Source: Rapana venosa
Taxonomy: Eukaryota; Mollusca; Gastropoda; Neogastropoda; Muricidae
Direction of reading: 5' to 3'
DNA length: 64,000 nucleotides
Assembly (NCBI GenBank): GCA_028751875.1
Contig: CM054143.1
Location: 66,495,422 to 66,559,421 of the forward strand
Shown: positions 45,191 through 57,372 of the stretch, piece after piece
How positions within the stretch are numbered: the stretch's first letter is position 1
Layout: each line of letters begins with the position of its first letter
Notes under the pieces: generated by a model
Told to the model about the DNA's origin: nothing
Databases searched by the model: none
The model's input: only the letters and a program-made list of their open reading frames with translations
Made by a program: the position numbers and the translations under genes

Positions 45191-45387
45191 TGACGTTGTC
45201 TGTGGACGTCCTCCCTGAAGTTGGAAATGCGGCTTCCCTTAGTTGTGGGTTAAAACCACAGTGGCCGAAGCACAACTCTCACCACTGGGGAACCACGCAG
45301 ATCTAGCAGAGGAATCACACACACACACACGCACACACACACACACACACATCTTTTTTTTCTCGCTTTTTTTTTCTTTCTTTAGAT

Positions 45388-45472
45388 AGATGGCTTGATG
45401 AAAAAAAGCAAATGCACTGCTTATTCAATGTACCATCTGAAAATAAAAGTTTGACTTTGACTTTGACTTTGA
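45388..45472 (+). mobile_element. LINE-like 3' tail with TTTGAC repeats (copy B only)
   Basis: It has GATGGCTTGATG, GCTTATTCAATGTACCATCT, GAAAATAAAAGTTTGAC and TTTGAC repeats. It is related to 23,240-23,340. It is absent from copy A near 15,110 but present in noisy form at 17,410-17,500. Confidence 0.6.
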
Positions 45473-45563
45473 CACACACACACACACAAAACCCAACCTC
45501 AAACAACTCTCACTCATTGCCAGCGTGTAAGCTGTCAAGAAGGAACGGAGAGGAGATACTCAC

Positions 45564-45630
45564 GCATGAATTCGTAATAGACTTTGTCTTTGAAGACCAG
45601 CAGGGAAGGCTGACGCATCATGGTCACGTC
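45564..45630 (-). CDS. TMX3-like exon C (copy B, intact)
   Basis: This 67-bp exon has acceptor TGTGTGACAG|GAC, frame 0, and donor CATGC|gtgagt. It encodes DVTMMRQPSLLVFKDKVYYEFM and leaves one base. It matches the human TMX3 region around PAVLVFKDETYFVYD, a beta strand-turn-strand of a thioredoxin-like fold. Joined to 38,211-38,391 it keeps the frame (M-P-T-R-D), which supports the exon order. No stops or doubtful splice sites. Confidence 0.82.
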
Positions 45631-46172
45631 CTGTCACACATAACTGTTTGGTTTTTGTAAATGAATCAAGATCACACTCCCCCCCCCCCCCACCCCTTGC
45701 ATGTGTCTGATTTCCCTGTCTACAGATGGTTCATACCCATTTTCTGTAACAGGTTTACATGTCTTTAATCGTGCATGCACACAAACGCACACACACACAC
45801 GCATGGACACACACACACATACATGTATGCCCAAACACATGCCCGCATGTCTGTTTTTATTGATGTACAGGTTGATGTACTGTTCTTGTCTCAGCTATGC
45901 TTAATACTGTATTGAACCCAAGAGGATAATAATCAGCAAACTTGAAACTGATTAACGCAATGTTGAATCAAAGATGTTGTTGAACTTCCTGCATTTTTAG
46001 ACTGTTCCTGTTGTTGATTTTGTTTTTACCCAATTTTTTCTGTAAAACCACCAGTTTCACAACTTTTGGTATTTACATTTGAGATAATAAAGTAACTGAC
46101 TGAATGACACTGATTGACTGGTTGGTTGCATGATTGACAGATAGATGGACTAATTCAGAACCATCTACTTAC

Positions 46173-46247
46173 ATCCACCACATGGCTTTCCCCAGCATAG
46201 AAATTCCCTTCCAGGTTCATGGCCTCTGCAGCTCTCCGGAATTTGCT
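46173..46247 (-). CDS. TMX3-like exon B (copy B, intact)
   Basis: It is 75 bp and exactly 25 codons, with acceptor CTATTTTCAG|AGC and donor GTGGAT|gtaagt. The product reads SKFRRAAEAMNLEGNFYAGE followed by SHVVD. It aligns with human TMX3 just before the exon C region (KYIDAASELIVYTYFFSASE, then EVV). Both ends are phase 0 and fit exon C, which starts with a full codon. The preceding exon, which must supply the FVYVGGE-like strand, was not found. In copy B it would lie in or beyond the N gap. Confidence 0.8.
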
Positions 46248-46249
46248 CT

Positions 46250-47090
46250 GAAAATAGTCACCACAATTCTCCTGAAAATAGTCACCCAAATAGCCCAAAA
46301 GTCACCACAGTTCTCATGAAAAGTCACCAAAGCTGAAAACACTCCCCACAGATCCCCTGAAGAAGAGTTACCCTGAAGCTGAAACGGTCATCACAATTCC
46401 CCTAGAAAGTCAACCCAAACCTGCAACAAAAATCACCCTCAAGCTGAAACACACACACACAGAAAAGGTGACACAATTCTTCTGAAAACAGTCACCCAAC
46501 AGCTACAACAGTCACCACACTTCTGAAAACAGTCACCCAACAGCTACAACAGTCACCACACTTCTGAAAACAGTCATCCTGGGGAGAAAAAAGTTATCCC
46601 AAATGTCCACAAAATAGTCACCCCAAAGCTAGAAAAGTCACCACAAATTCTCCTGGAAACAGTCACCCCAAAGCTTTTTATAAAAATTTTAAAAAGTCAC
46701 CACAATTCTCTGGAAAAGTCACCCCTGAAGCTAAAAATGGTCACCCTAATTCTCCTAAAAATAGACACCAAATTCTGAAACAAGTCACCCCACACTCCTG
46801 AACAGTCAACCCAATTTTTAAAAAAAGAAGAAAAAAAGACAAAGAAAAAGAAAAAAGGTCACACCAATTCTGAAATGTCACCAGAATTCTGAAAAGTTCA
46901 AAACAGTCACCACAATTCTCAAAATGCTCACTTTAGTTCTCCTCAAAACAGTTACCTCAATTTTCCAGAAAACAGCACAATTACCCTGAAAACAACCATG
47001 CCCTTATCCTTTTAAACAATGAAAGTAACCCCAATTTTTCTTTAAACAGTCACCCCGCTTCTCTGGAAAACAGTCCCCCCAAAGCCTTTG
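46250..47090. repeat. GTCACC-type intronic minisatellite (copy B)
   Basis: This is the allele of 15,930-16,760. It has one extra 40-bp unit (CAACAGCTACAACAGTCACC at about 46,497 and 46,538). Confidence 0.85.
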
Positions 47091-47149
47091 CTTGTTCTTG
47101 TTCCTTGTTTCACGCTGCCCGGTTCAACAGTGGTGATGGTGTTGCACAA

Positions 47150-47649
47150 NNNNNNNNNNNNNNNNNNNNNNNNNNNNNNNNNNNNNNNNNNNNNNNNNNN
47201 NNNNNNNNNNNNNNNNNNNNNNNNNNNNNNNNNNNNNNNNNNNNNNNNNNNNNNNNNNNNNNNNNNNNNNNNNNNNNNNNNNNNNNNNNNNNNNNNNNNN
47301 NNNNNNNNNNNNNNNNNNNNNNNNNNNNNNNNNNNNNNNNNNNNNNNNNNNNNNNNNNNNNNNNNNNNNNNNNNNNNNNNNNNNNNNNNNNNNNNNNNNN
47401 NNNNNNNNNNNNNNNNNNNNNNNNNNNNNNNNNNNNNNNNNNNNNNNNNNNNNNNNNNNNNNNNNNNNNNNNNNNNNNNNNNNNNNNNNNNNNNNNNNNN
47501 NNNNNNNNNNNNNNNNNNNNNNNNNNNNNNNNNNNNNNNNNNNNNNNNNNNNNNNNNNNNNNNNNNNNNNNNNNNNNNNNNNNNNNNNNNNNNNNNNNNN
47601 NNNNNNNNNNNNNNNNNNNNNNNNNNNNNNNNNNNNNNNNNNNNNNNNN
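47150..47649. other. Assembly gap, 500 N
   Basis: Exactly 500 N. Sequence to the left is clean allelic sequence and sequence to the right is of much lower quality, with no continuity of the interrupted LINE end. Confidence 0.99.
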
Positions 47650-48760
47650 AAAAGAACCCGAGGAGGGAGTGTGTCGGGATCCTTAACGGAATCGGACTGA
47701 CGTAGTCCCCCTTGGACAACTGAAACCGCTAAACCCCTAACCCCCATCTGGGGCATTGGGTGGCACCTTCTTAAGGAAAAACCAATTTTTAAAGAAAGGG
47801 GGAAAACTAAAGGGGGCACTAAGGTCTTCATTGGGGAGGACTTCTATGGGGGGTGCGGAAATAATGTATTCCCCCTCATTTTAAAAAAAAGAAAAGAACG
47901 GGGAAAAAGGGCCCCGGTGTTTTGACCCCGGGCATTGAAGGAAAAAGTTTTTGGGATAGGGGGGGGAAATTTTTGAAGAAGAAGAAAAAAGGGGAAAGGG
48001 GCCCCCCTTTGGGGGGAAACTTTTTCCCCTTGTTAAAAATTGTTTTCCCCCCTCTGGTTAAAGGGAAACCCCCAGAGACACAACCCCGGGGGAAAAAACT
48101 GGAGCCGTAGGGGAAGATGGCATGAAAAGCGCACGCAGTTTTCAAGTTATGTAGTTTTTTGAATTTAAATGACAGTGGTATGACGTGGGGCAAGTGTGAC
48201 ATCATTTAAACCACCTTTCCCCTTCCCCTTCCTCTGAAAATAAGTTTTTCCCAAATTTTGGGGGGAATATTAATTTTAACCTAAGTTAGGTAAAAAAATT
48301 TTCCCTTTTTTGGTTCTTTTTTGTTATTTGTTTGTTGAAAGTTTTTGGAAAATTTCTGTTTTTAATGTTATGAAGTTATAAAAAATCTGTTTTGATTTAC
48401 AAACAGGTGATTGTTGATAAGCTTTTGTCATAGTTGATATAAACATTCTGGAAAAATGGCGCAAATGTTTTTTAAAAAAAAAATTGTTAGAAAATAATTT
48501 TCAGTTGAGGAATGGTATCTTTTTAAAAAATTATTGAAAAAAAAACCTGAAAGAAGATATGTCGTTGAGACTTTAGGTATTTTACCCCCGGATTTTTAAA
48601 AGAAGAGGTATGTTGCATTTTAAAAAAAAGAAGAAAAAAGTGGTCCGATGGGGTTATTGAGATTGTTTAAAAAAACGGTGACAATGTTATTGTTGTTTTT
48701 GAGGAAAGGCCCATAGAGCCCGGAGTTATGGTTTTGTGCTTAACGAATGATGGTTTTTTT
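47650..48760. other. Low-quality, homopolymer-rich non-coding sequence
   Basis: Runs of A, G, C and T of 4-9 bases follow each other far more often than elsewhere (for example GGGGCCCCCCTTTGGGGGGA near 48,000). No gene or element is recognisable. The pattern looks like homopolymer error in uncorrected sequence. Confidence 0.55.
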
Positions 48761-48829
48761 ACCCCCCCTTGACAGGCGCTATCTGTGAATACTTCCCCCG
48801 CAGAGTGGCCCATTGTAAATGGGTGGTGG

Positions 48830-48930
48830 GGAAAATAGGGAAAAGGTTTTTCAAGGACACAAACCCACCGGCGGGGATCGAACCCCCGGGCCTCTGGATC
48901 ACGGTTGGCCCAAATCGCCCCCGGCCTAGA
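48830..48930 (-). mobile_element. tRNA-like SINE head, minus strand
   Basis: On the minus strand the B box GGGGGTTCGATCCCC (about 48,876-48,890) is followed by GCCGGTGGGTTTGTG. CCAACCGTGATCCAGAGGC lies just before it. This resembles the tRNA-derived head of a SINE. The body is not recognisable through the sequence noise. Confidence 0.5.
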
Positions 48931-48949
48931 AATTTATTGAATTCTGTAT

Positions 48950-50640
48950 GTTTTTCAAAGCTTTATTTCAAAAAGGGGTTTTCCCCAAAAAAGGAAGAAG
49001 GCATGTTTTTTTTGTACAAAAAAATGATAAAATAACCCCAAAAAATTTTGGGATTACTTTAAATGAATTAGTAGTAAATTTTAGTACATTAAAAACCCTG
49101 TTTAAGAATGGTTGAGGAAAACAATCCCACGGGGAAAACATAAGTGGTTTTAAAAGGAATTATTAACTATGATACATTTTCCTTTTGTTGTTTTTTTCAA
49201 AAACAGTTCTTTGTAAAGGGAAAATTTAAATTAGTTCTAGATTTTAAAAAGGCTTTTGTTTCTTTAAATGGGGAAATTTTTTTGGGAGATTTATAAAAAA
49301 GGAAAAAAATTAAATTTTAACTGTTAAAATATTAAAATGAAAATTTAAAAGTTGATGTGGTTAAAACTGACAGTTTTAAATTATTTGTATTATGGGTAAA
49401 AAAGGTGAGTTTGTAGCCCAATTTTTTTTCCTTTTATTTGAATTGACTGAGGTTATGAAATGGAAACATGGGCTTAAAAAAGATTACTTGAAATTATTTT
49501 GCTTTTAGCAGATAAATGTTTTATTAGCTAAAACTTTTTGGGTTTACAAAGCAACAAAATTTTTAAAAATAGAATTTATAAATTTTAAGGTAAATTAGAT
49601 AAAAGAAAATAATTGTTTTAGAAAAGGTTGCCTTTTCAGAAAGGAAAAAAGGGAAAATAAAAGGGTGTTAAATGCCTGGGTAAATGCATACAAAATTTTT
49701 TAGGTATTTATTTCTACAAATTTTGTTTACATTAGATGTAACAATTTAGTAGTAAACCCAAAGAATGCTGTTAGCAATAAGAAAATTTTCCCTTGAAAAA
49801 AGATTAGAATTTTTTTAAAAACTGTTTGAAAGGGTTTCCCCTATTGCTTTGTATGGGGGAATTTGGGGCGGATAATGCAGGTCGCAGTGTGAACAAGTAC
49901 ATTTTTTTGATTGAAAAAATTTTGGGGGTTGAAAGGGAACCCCCAAAGATTTTTTTTGGGGAAAGAAAAGATATTATTTATTAAAAACCCTTTATGTTTT
50001 GTTATTGTTAAAATTAGTTGTGTGGAAGTGTTAGATTTCCAAAGAAGCTTTTAAAAAGTATTGATTTGGGTTAAGGAAAGAAACTGGGTATCAAAATATT
50101 TGTTGTAGATTTTATGAAAATGGTTTTGGTATGTATGGGAAAATGGAGGGGTTCAAAAAATTAAGATTTATTTTTACCCGTTTAAAGAAAGATTATCTTA
50201 AAATGGCAAAAAAGGGCTTTTAGTTAAAATGAGAGGTTTTGCCTTTTAGAATTTTTTGAGTGTCCCGGAAGAAAAAAATTGAAAAGGATTAGACAAAAAT
50301 TTGAAATTTTTAGAAGGTTTTAGATTGGGATTTGAAATTAGTACCACCAAAATGTATAAAAATATTTGAATTGGTTTGATGATTGTGTAAAACTGAAAAA
50401 AAGGAAGAACAATTTTTGTTGTCCCCTTTCGTAATAAGAGATGGTATAAATTAAATTTTAAATATTCAGTTTTTGTTGTTTATTTGTACTATGAACGAAA
50501 ATATTTCCAAAAAGTACATCTACTTATTAAAAGGGTTTAAATTACGATCAGTGTATTGTAAATTTGTTTAATTGTGTGTATTTATGATTTTTTATATTAC
50601 CCCTGTTTACCCCCCATTAGGGGAATGTTTTAATGAATAA
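48950..50640 (+). mobile_element. Heavily frameshifted LINE (same type as 57,540-60,870)
   Basis: Translating piece by piece gives, in order, fragments of LINE reverse transcriptase. They are FFVQKNDKITPKNFGITL, LDFKKAF-like sequence (about 49,235), KKGEFVAQFFFLLF (about 49,400), LLADK (where FADD is expected, about 49,505), LYGGIWGADN (about 49,850), LGVEREPPK (about 49,925), NWVSKY-like sequence then ENGFGMYGKMEGF (about 50,110) and a C-terminal tail to about 50,600. No frame stays open for long. The order of motifs makes the identification safe, but it could never be translated as written. Confidence 0.7.
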
Positions 50641-51450
50641 AAAATTTTTCCCTTTCCCCCTTTTTTTTTTTTTTTTTTTTGGTGGTTTATTTTTTTTTTA
50701 ACTGTGTGATTGTATGGGTATTGGGTTATTTTTATTCATTGTCTAACATAAGGGTGGGGTGGTGTAAAAAAAGGACTGGAAAAATTTTTTCATTATCCCC
50801 CAAATAAAAGAATTTGAGTGCTTTTATTGTTGTTCCAATTTTCTTTCTTCTCTCTCTCTTTTTTTTTTGGAGTTTGTGTTTGGGTGGGGGAATTAGTATG
50901 GGCTTTATTTTATTGAATGAGTCAAAAAAAGGTTTTTTTTTTTTTTATTGTCTGTCTGTTGTTGATTTCTTTTTTCTTCTGTTGTCTGTTGTCTTAATTT
51001 CTTTGTTAGTATTTCTTTCTTCTCTTCTTTAGTCTGTTGTTGTTGTTCTCTCTTTTTCTCTTTTCTGTTGTTGTTCTCTTCTCTTTTCTTCTTTCATTCT
51101 TTTTCTTCTCTTTTTCTCCTTGTTGTCTGTCTGTATCTCTATTTTTGTCTGTTGTCTGTCAGTCTGTTTTCTTCTCTCCTCTGTTGTTTGTCTTCTGTCT
51201 TCTCTCTCTATTCTCTCTTCTCTTATTCTCTCTCTCTTTGTCAGTCGGTTGTCTGTCTGTCTTTGTCTTGTTGTTGTCTCTTGACTGGTTGCTGCTGTGT
51301 TGTGTGTTTGCTGAAATGGAAGCGTCACACTACTTACTTTTATCTCCCCTCTCGCGTCTTCGCTCCACCCCCCCAATCTTCTCTCTCGTTTGCTATTCGA
51401 ATCTGTTGTATGGGGAGTGTGCAGGTTTGATCGTGCAGAGTTGAGGTGTT
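50640..51450. repeat. T-rich and TCTG/TCTT pyrimidine repeats
   Basis: A T run at 50,661-50,681 is followed by long stretches of TCTT, TCTG and TTCTC at 50,940-51,270. No coding sequence is supported. Confidence 0.75.
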
Positions 51451-51599
51451 TTAGGTGAGTCCGTGCATAGTTACAAACGCGCAGATGTGTGCCTATGCGG
51501 AGGGGTGTGTGTTTAGGAGAGTGGTGAGATTATTTTTGTCTTGAACTTTTCATGATTAAAGTATTTATTTATTGTTTGTTATTCTTTTATTCGAGGAAA

Positions 51600-51860
51600 T
51601 GGAATAAGCATTGCGCATTTTTACATCTGTCCAGTGTGTATGAGTTTTGAAATTTTTGTTATCTTAACGGACAAACTGCTGTCTTCGAACAGAGGAAATG
51701 TATTAAATTGTGCGTAGATGTTCGGGTGTGTTGACAGGGACTTCGATTTATAGTATATAGTTATCATCGATGTTCTTTTTGCGGAGAGTGGAGTGGGCAT
51801 ACTGATTTTAATCTCCAGAGTAAAATCCTCTTGAAGGGAGAATGGAAACATCAGATGAGG
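51600..51860 (-). mobile_element. Degraded SINE, minus strand
   Basis: The order of words fits the reverse complement of the 8,601-type SINE: ACATCTGTCCAGTGTGTATG, GTGCGTAGATGTTCGGGTGT, CGATTTATAGTATATAGTTA, GAGAGTGGAGTGGGCATACTG and AAATCCTCTTGAAGG. Many small errors. Confidence 0.6.
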
Positions 51861-51879
51861 CTGTGACAGTCCATAGGTG

Positions 51880-52180
51880 TGTGCTCTAGTGCCCGCCTGC
51901 TGACAGTGAGGTGCTGTGCACTAGTGCCTGTGCTGGACAGTCCCAGCAGGTGCCTTGTGCATGTTGCCTGCTGTGAGTCCAGCGGAGCCTGTGCCACTTG
52001 TTGCTGCCTGATGACAGTCCAGTATGCTTCCTGTGCACTAGTGCCGCCTGCTGACAGTCCCAGAGGCTGCCCTGGGCCACTAGTGCTGCCCTGCTGACAG
52101 TCCCCAGAGGTGCCTGTGCCATAGTGCGCCTGGGAGTCAGGGTGCCCTGTGCCACTAGTGGCCCTGCCTGGTAGTGGCGG
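51880..52180. repeat. Corrupted ~46-bp tandem repeat (CTAGTGCCTGCTGACAGTCC type)
   Basis: About six units with ACTAGTGCC, GCCTGCTGACAGTCC and AGAGGTGCCTGTGCC words in constant order. Each unit has different single-base deletions. Confidence 0.8.
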
Positions 52181-52274
52181 CTTTTGCTGTGGGTCAGCTT
52201 GCTAGGTAGAGAAGGGGTAGGATCCCATGATTGTCAATGACCTGTGGGAGTTGGCATTCTTTTTTTTTTAAAAT

Positions 52275-52565
52275 TTATTTTTATTGTATTCTTGATATCG
52301 AGGATAATGGAAAGAAGCTCGTGTTCTTTTTTACATTCAGTCCGTGTGTATGGGTTTTGTAAATTTGTCATATGTTCCCGCGGCAAATGGTATTTACGAA
52401 AAGGGAAAAGATTTTATGTTGTGCGCAAGATGTTCTGCGTGCATTCGCAAACGGGGTGGATTATAGTTCATCGAAGAAGGACTTTTGGGGGGTGGAGTCT
52501 GCCACTGAGGGTTAATCGGGGGGAAATATCCTTGAAGGGAATGTAGGGTCGTATATTGCGGAGGC
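52275..52565 (-). mobile_element. SINE, minus strand
   Basis: Reverse complement of the 8,601-type SINE: TTACATTCAGTCCGTGTGTA, GCAAGATGTTCTGCGTGCAT, GGATTATAGTTCATCGAAGA, GGGGTGGAGTCTGCCACTGA and AAATATCCTTGAAGGGAATG. The tRNA-like head near 52,550 is unclear. Confidence 0.65.
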
Positions 52566-52599
52566 AATGTTTAACATAGGTATCGTCTTATAGGTAATT

Positions 52600-53090
52600 C
52601 ATCAATGTGTGTGGAGCGTGGTGCTGCTGTGGTGGTGCGTGCGTGCTGTGCGTTGTGTGTGTTGTTTTTTGTGTTTTTGTGAGTGTGGTGTGTGTGTGTG
52701 TGTGAATGAATCTTTTTTTTTTTTTTTACCTTTCTTTTTTTCATGCATGTTATTTTTCAACAACAAACAACTCTCCACTATTCTCTTCTCTTCTTTTTTC
52801 TCTCTCTCTCTATATGGGGGGACGCTTTGTAGTTGAAATGTTATCAGTGTTGAATGAGAAGTGATTCAAATGTAACTTGGATTTGTGCTTGCCTGAGTTG
52901 TGAAGAGACTGGAAGATCCATGCAGAGTTGGTTTAAGATTCGGCATGTGTTGGCTTGTTAGTGGCACTTTCATTGATTTCAGTTCGACGTGAAGTTGAGA
53001 AAATCGTAGTCATATACCGACATTGAGTTGGGGCCAGGCTGCATCGACGGTGTTTACCGTAGGTTTGTTTGCTATTGACTAGGGTTTTTC
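52600..53090. other. Non-coding interval with GT and TC tracts
   Basis: GT-rich at 52,600-52,705 and TC-rich at 52,770-52,815. Nothing is recognised at 52,815-53,090. Confidence 0.5.
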
Positions 53091-53800
53091 TGGCACGGAT
53101 GTGGCGATGTGGAGCTGAACCCGGATTGGACCAGGGTACGGGAAGGAAAGGTTCTGCGGCAAACAGTGAAACCGGTGTGGTTGTATGTCTCCTAATAGGA
53201 CAAGTGGGAGTGCTGAAGGAATCGCAGCAAACCTGAGGAGCTGACTATGTTAAAGAACTGAAGGCAGAGGGTGAGGCAAGTAAAGAACATGTGAGGAATC
53301 TGAATGAAATGGCATATTGAAAGAAGATGTTACTGAATTGAAACGGAAAACAAAGATTTGAAAGAACAAATGAAAAATTGTGTGAAAAGGTGGAAAAAGA
53401 TGGAATTAAAGATTATGACTTGGAAGGGATCTTAATAAGAAAAAATCCTTTCTTATGGCATACAAGACAGGACAATTGAAATTGTGACGACTGTGAAAAA
53501 ACTGATCAAAGGACCTAGCCGGGCAATAGGATGAGTTAGACATGAGTTTGAAGGATCATCGTATGTAGAAACCCTAACTCCCTATATAGGTAGATGTGCA
53601 TTCTCCAGGGTTAGGAGATGATTCGAGAAAGTAAACGCAAACTTGGACAGCAATGTTTATTGGAGAAGATTTCAGTTTCCGTGGTGGTGATATCAGAAGA
53701 AACTTGTTCCTCATTTGAGGATGGGAAAAAGATGGTAAAAGAGCGTATGGTCTTTGAATCATCGGATCTGTGGTAGGAAACTCAATCTAGAGAAAGTCAG
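53090..53800 (+). mobile_element. Possible LINE ORF1-like remnant with coiled coil
   Basis: Stitching short frames gives charged, heptad-like peptides: KKLKAEGEASKEHVRNLNEM, VTELKRKNKDLKEQMKN and RKVNANLDSNVYWRRFQF. These resemble the coiled-coil nucleic-acid-binding ORF1 proteins of LINEs. No frame is open for more than about 50 codons. Identification is tentative and position relative to a LINE ORF2 is unclear. Confidence 0.4.
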
Positions 53801-55127
53801 AACCTAAATTACGGTTAGCATTCTGGTGGCCTACTTAACAACTAAACATGCTACCATTATCAGTTCTTGGTGGTTGTTGTTTTTTTTCATGGGTTTTTGT
53901 TTTTTTCAGTCAGAGGGACAAATGTAAATCAGTCACCGGTGCATTACATTTGGCCCTCTCTCCGTGCAGCTGCATGAATTTGTTGGGTTGTCAAGGCTGT
54001 GGATGTAATGCTGTAAGTTGAGCTACTGTCAGTGCCCAGTAAAGTGTGTGATCAGATCTGTTTTTTAGCATTCAATTCAAATGCACGTTAAAATGAATGA
54101 TATGAATATGTGTAAAAAAAAGTTTTGATTATGATATACGTAATAGATGTGTGGTGGTGTTGCTGATTTTTGGTGCTGTGGTTGTGTGATTTTGTGGAGA
54201 GAGTAGAGAGAGACGAGAGGAGAGAGTGAGGAGGAGGAGAGAGAAATCACATCAAATTAAATCTTGGTTGTGCTTACTGTCGGCAGGAATGTCAATAGGG
54301 AAGGTTGTTGAGATAAAACGATCAGAAAAAAAGTTTTGTTCCATTAGATGTGGTTACCAGATCTTGTAAATGGAATTTGGGGATATTAATAGTTGAAATG
54401 TTGTTGTTGTGGTTGTTTTTCTTAAATTACAGTACATTATAACCGTCGTATTCCATTTTATAAAACGAAAAAAAAAGGTGCAGAAAGATAACTTGTTGGA
54501 TCAAGAAGGAACTTTTGTAATACATTAAAGGAATTAAACATCACTGAAATTAATGTTTAGTTGTTATTTTATAATAAGGGCATTAAATTTGAAAAAGGGT
54601 GTATTATGTGTTGTGTTAATCTATAGAAATAATTTGATGTTAATAGGGACTGTTATGGCTGAAAGAAGTTGCGGATAAAGTATTAGGCTTTCAGATGTGC
54701 ATTATGAAGAAAAAGGCTATCATTAATTGATGTAGTTTTGTCCAGATCATCGGAGGTAGATTCTCATTGTTTTATATTACGTGAGTGCATAGGTGTAAAT
54801 ATGGCAAATATATGATAAATATGTGTTATAAGTCTGAAGGTATGTATTCTAATTGATAAATTTGCTGGATTTGCTCATGGTTGTTATGTGTGTATCGACC
54901 GGGTTTAAAAAGTGTAATGGATATACTTTGGTATCTGTGATTTGTATAAAGTTATAATCGATGACACACCTGGAAATGAACTTATTCAAACAACGAAGAT
55001 TTCCGTTGCAGGTTATTTGAACCATTACTTGTAAACGTTATCTTCGGTTTACGTTTATTATTATAAAATTTAATGTTTAGATTAAGTTTATGGAACTGGC
55101 ACTGTTTGGCTTTGAATGGTGTATTGT
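53800..55127. other. AT-rich interval, probably decayed LINE sequence
   Basis: I see no safe gene. The stretch ends in a short hairpin CCCCTTCAGTAAGGGG (55,128-55,143) and TGAATAAAATTC, which is also how the LINE at 57,540-60,870 ends. A decayed LINE 3' part is therefore likely between about 54,300 and 55,160. Confidence 0.35.
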
Positions 55128-55199
55128 CCCCTTCAGTAAGGGGCTATGGCTTTATGAATAAAATTCGAGTTCGGTTGATGTTCGAGTTCGAGTTGAGAG

Positions 55200-55760
55200 T
55201 TCTATCTCTCACTTTCTTTCTTCTCTTTCTTTTCTCTCTTTCTCTCTCTTCTTTCTCTCTTCTCTCTCTTTCTCTTTCTTTCTCTCTTCTCTCTTCTCTT
55301 CTCTCTTGAAATTATGAAACACACAAAAACACACACACACACACACCCTTCTTCTCTCTCTCTCTCTCTCTTCTCTCGTCTCTCTCTCTCTCTCTCTCTT
55401 CTTTCTGTATTGTGGCTTGGGCGATTTGCATTTAAATCTTCTTCTTCTCTTCTCTTCTCTTTCTCTCTTCTTTCATTTTCTTTCTCTTTCTTTTTCTCTT
55501 TTTTCTTTATAGTTGTGGTTCTTCTAATAAGGGCTTTTTATTACGTTCTATTTAATATTAATTTTGGGCTTTGTTGGATGTATTGAGTCAGTAAATGTTT
55601 TTTAACATCTTATTATTACATTGTAACAAAATATGTGTTACTATTCTGCAATATGAAGGTGTTAAATTTTATGATTATAAGTTTGGCTTACTCTCTCTCT
55701 CTCTCTCTCTCTTTTGCTTCTCTCTTTCTCTTCTCTCTTCTCTAGCTGTGGTGTATTGCT
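55200..55760. repeat. CT/CTTT microsatellites
   Basis: CT-rich blocks at 55,203-55,310, 55,350-55,405, 55,438-55,510 and 55,690-55,745, with a CA run at 55,320-55,347. Open frames here are compositional. Confidence 0.85.
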
Positions 55761-57200
55761 GTTGTTATTGCTGTAGTTGTTGTTTTGTTGTTTGTTGATT
55801 GATTTGGGGTTTTTGTCTGTTTGTTTTTTTTTGTTTTGAGTATGATGTGTCTGTGTGGGGGGGGGGGGGGGGGGGGGGGTTGAACAGTTTTGGGTTTTTT
55901 TTTGTTGTTTTTGGGGTGGGGTTTTTCTCACCTCATTTGTTTGTTTGTTGTTTGTTGTTTTTTTAGTTTGTTGTTTTGGTTAGGGATGGGTTTTAGGTTT
56001 TTTTCTTTTTTTTGGGGGGGGTGGGCGGGGGGGGGTTCTGGGGTTATTTTGTTTCTTGTTTGTCTGGGGGTTGTTTGTATGTTGTTTCCTTTTTTTCTTT
56101 TTCTTTTTTAAAGTTTTTCCTTTTGCTTTATGTTTGAAGTTTGAGTATGAGTTCATTATTAACATGTGACCCTACGGCGGGGACTGGATGTAAAGACATG
56201 GAGTTACTTATTATTATTTGGAAAAAAAAATTTCTTCTATTACTACACTGTTTAGATGTTTTTTTTATGACTTTATGAGGTTTCCCCCTCTTTATTGTGT
56301 GAGTGTATGGGTATACACTATTTTTTACATGCATTCAATTTGTATGAGTATAATTAAAAAAGTGTTGGTGTTGTTGATGTTATGCTTGTGAGTATTATTA
56401 TTAGTATTTCTCATCAAACACAAACACACACTACGAACACACAAACCCACCACAACACCACACCACACCACAAACAATCACTAAACAATCACAATCACTT
56501 CTTACACAACAACACAACACAACACAAAAAACCAAACACACACACCTACACACACACAACTCAGCACTCATCATCATTCTATCTCAGACTGTATAAGTTT
56601 AGATTCTTCTTTTGTTTTGTTTCTTTGTTGATATTGTGTGAATTATGTGTATTGAGTTAAATTTCATTATATGACATATATTTGAAAGAGTATAACAAAA
56701 CAGAGGTGTTGTGCGTGATCGTGTACTGTTTTGGGAATTTAAATTGGATTTATCTTTGAAATACACAAAAACCACTCTGTCTCGGTCTCTGTTTCTGTCT
56801 CTCTCTCTACTTTTACGTTTTGTATAGTTATGGTGTTTTGATGAAGGATTCATATTTTATATTTTCAATATTATTGGACTTGTCCTGCATTATTTTAACG
56901 CGTGCCCTATTTAAATATCTTTATTGTCTGTGTATCAAGTATATGTACCATTTGATAATGTGTCGATGTTTATTTTGTGACTTATTAAGTTTGGGTGTTA
57001 TTTTCTGGTTTTGTTGTGGTGTTGTTTTTTTTCTCTTTTTTTCTTCTTTTGTTGGTTTGTTTTCTTTCTATTTGTTTGGTTGTTATGTTATGGTTGTGGG
57101 TTGGTGCTTGTTTTTTTTGGGGGGTGGGGGGTGGGGGGGGTGGGTTGATGGGGGAGTGTTTTTAGGGTTTTCTTTTATTTAGTTTGTGTTCGGGGGGTTG
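55760..57200. other. Low-complexity T/G-rich sequence
   Basis: It contains a G run at 55,857-55,879, T/G-rich tracts at 55,880-56,110 and 57,000-57,180, and an AC-rich tract at 56,410-56,575. A short SINE 3' end (GGGGACTGGATGTAAAGACA) lies at about 56,177. No gene seen. Confidence 0.6.
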
Positions 57201-57284
57201 GGGAGTGTTGGGGGGGGGGGCTGCTTTGATGAAAGGGATATCTTCCCCATGTTTCACTGTGTGACTCCCCGTTTAATGTTGGGA

Positions 57285-57372
57285 TTATGGTTATGATGTA
57301 TCTACGGGGGGGACTGGATGTAAAAAGCACATGAGTGCTTTTCTTTATCTCGAATAAAAGAATTTGTCTATT
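57285..57372 (+). mobile_element. SINE 3'-end fragment
   Basis: GGGGGGACTGGATGTAAAAA, GCACATGAGTGC and CTCGAATAAAAGAATTTG match the 3' end of the 8,601-type SINE. Confidence 0.65.

Noticed and set aside
47042..47831. Open frames of 190-235 residues around 47,150-47,649
   Set aside because: They consist almost wholly of N.
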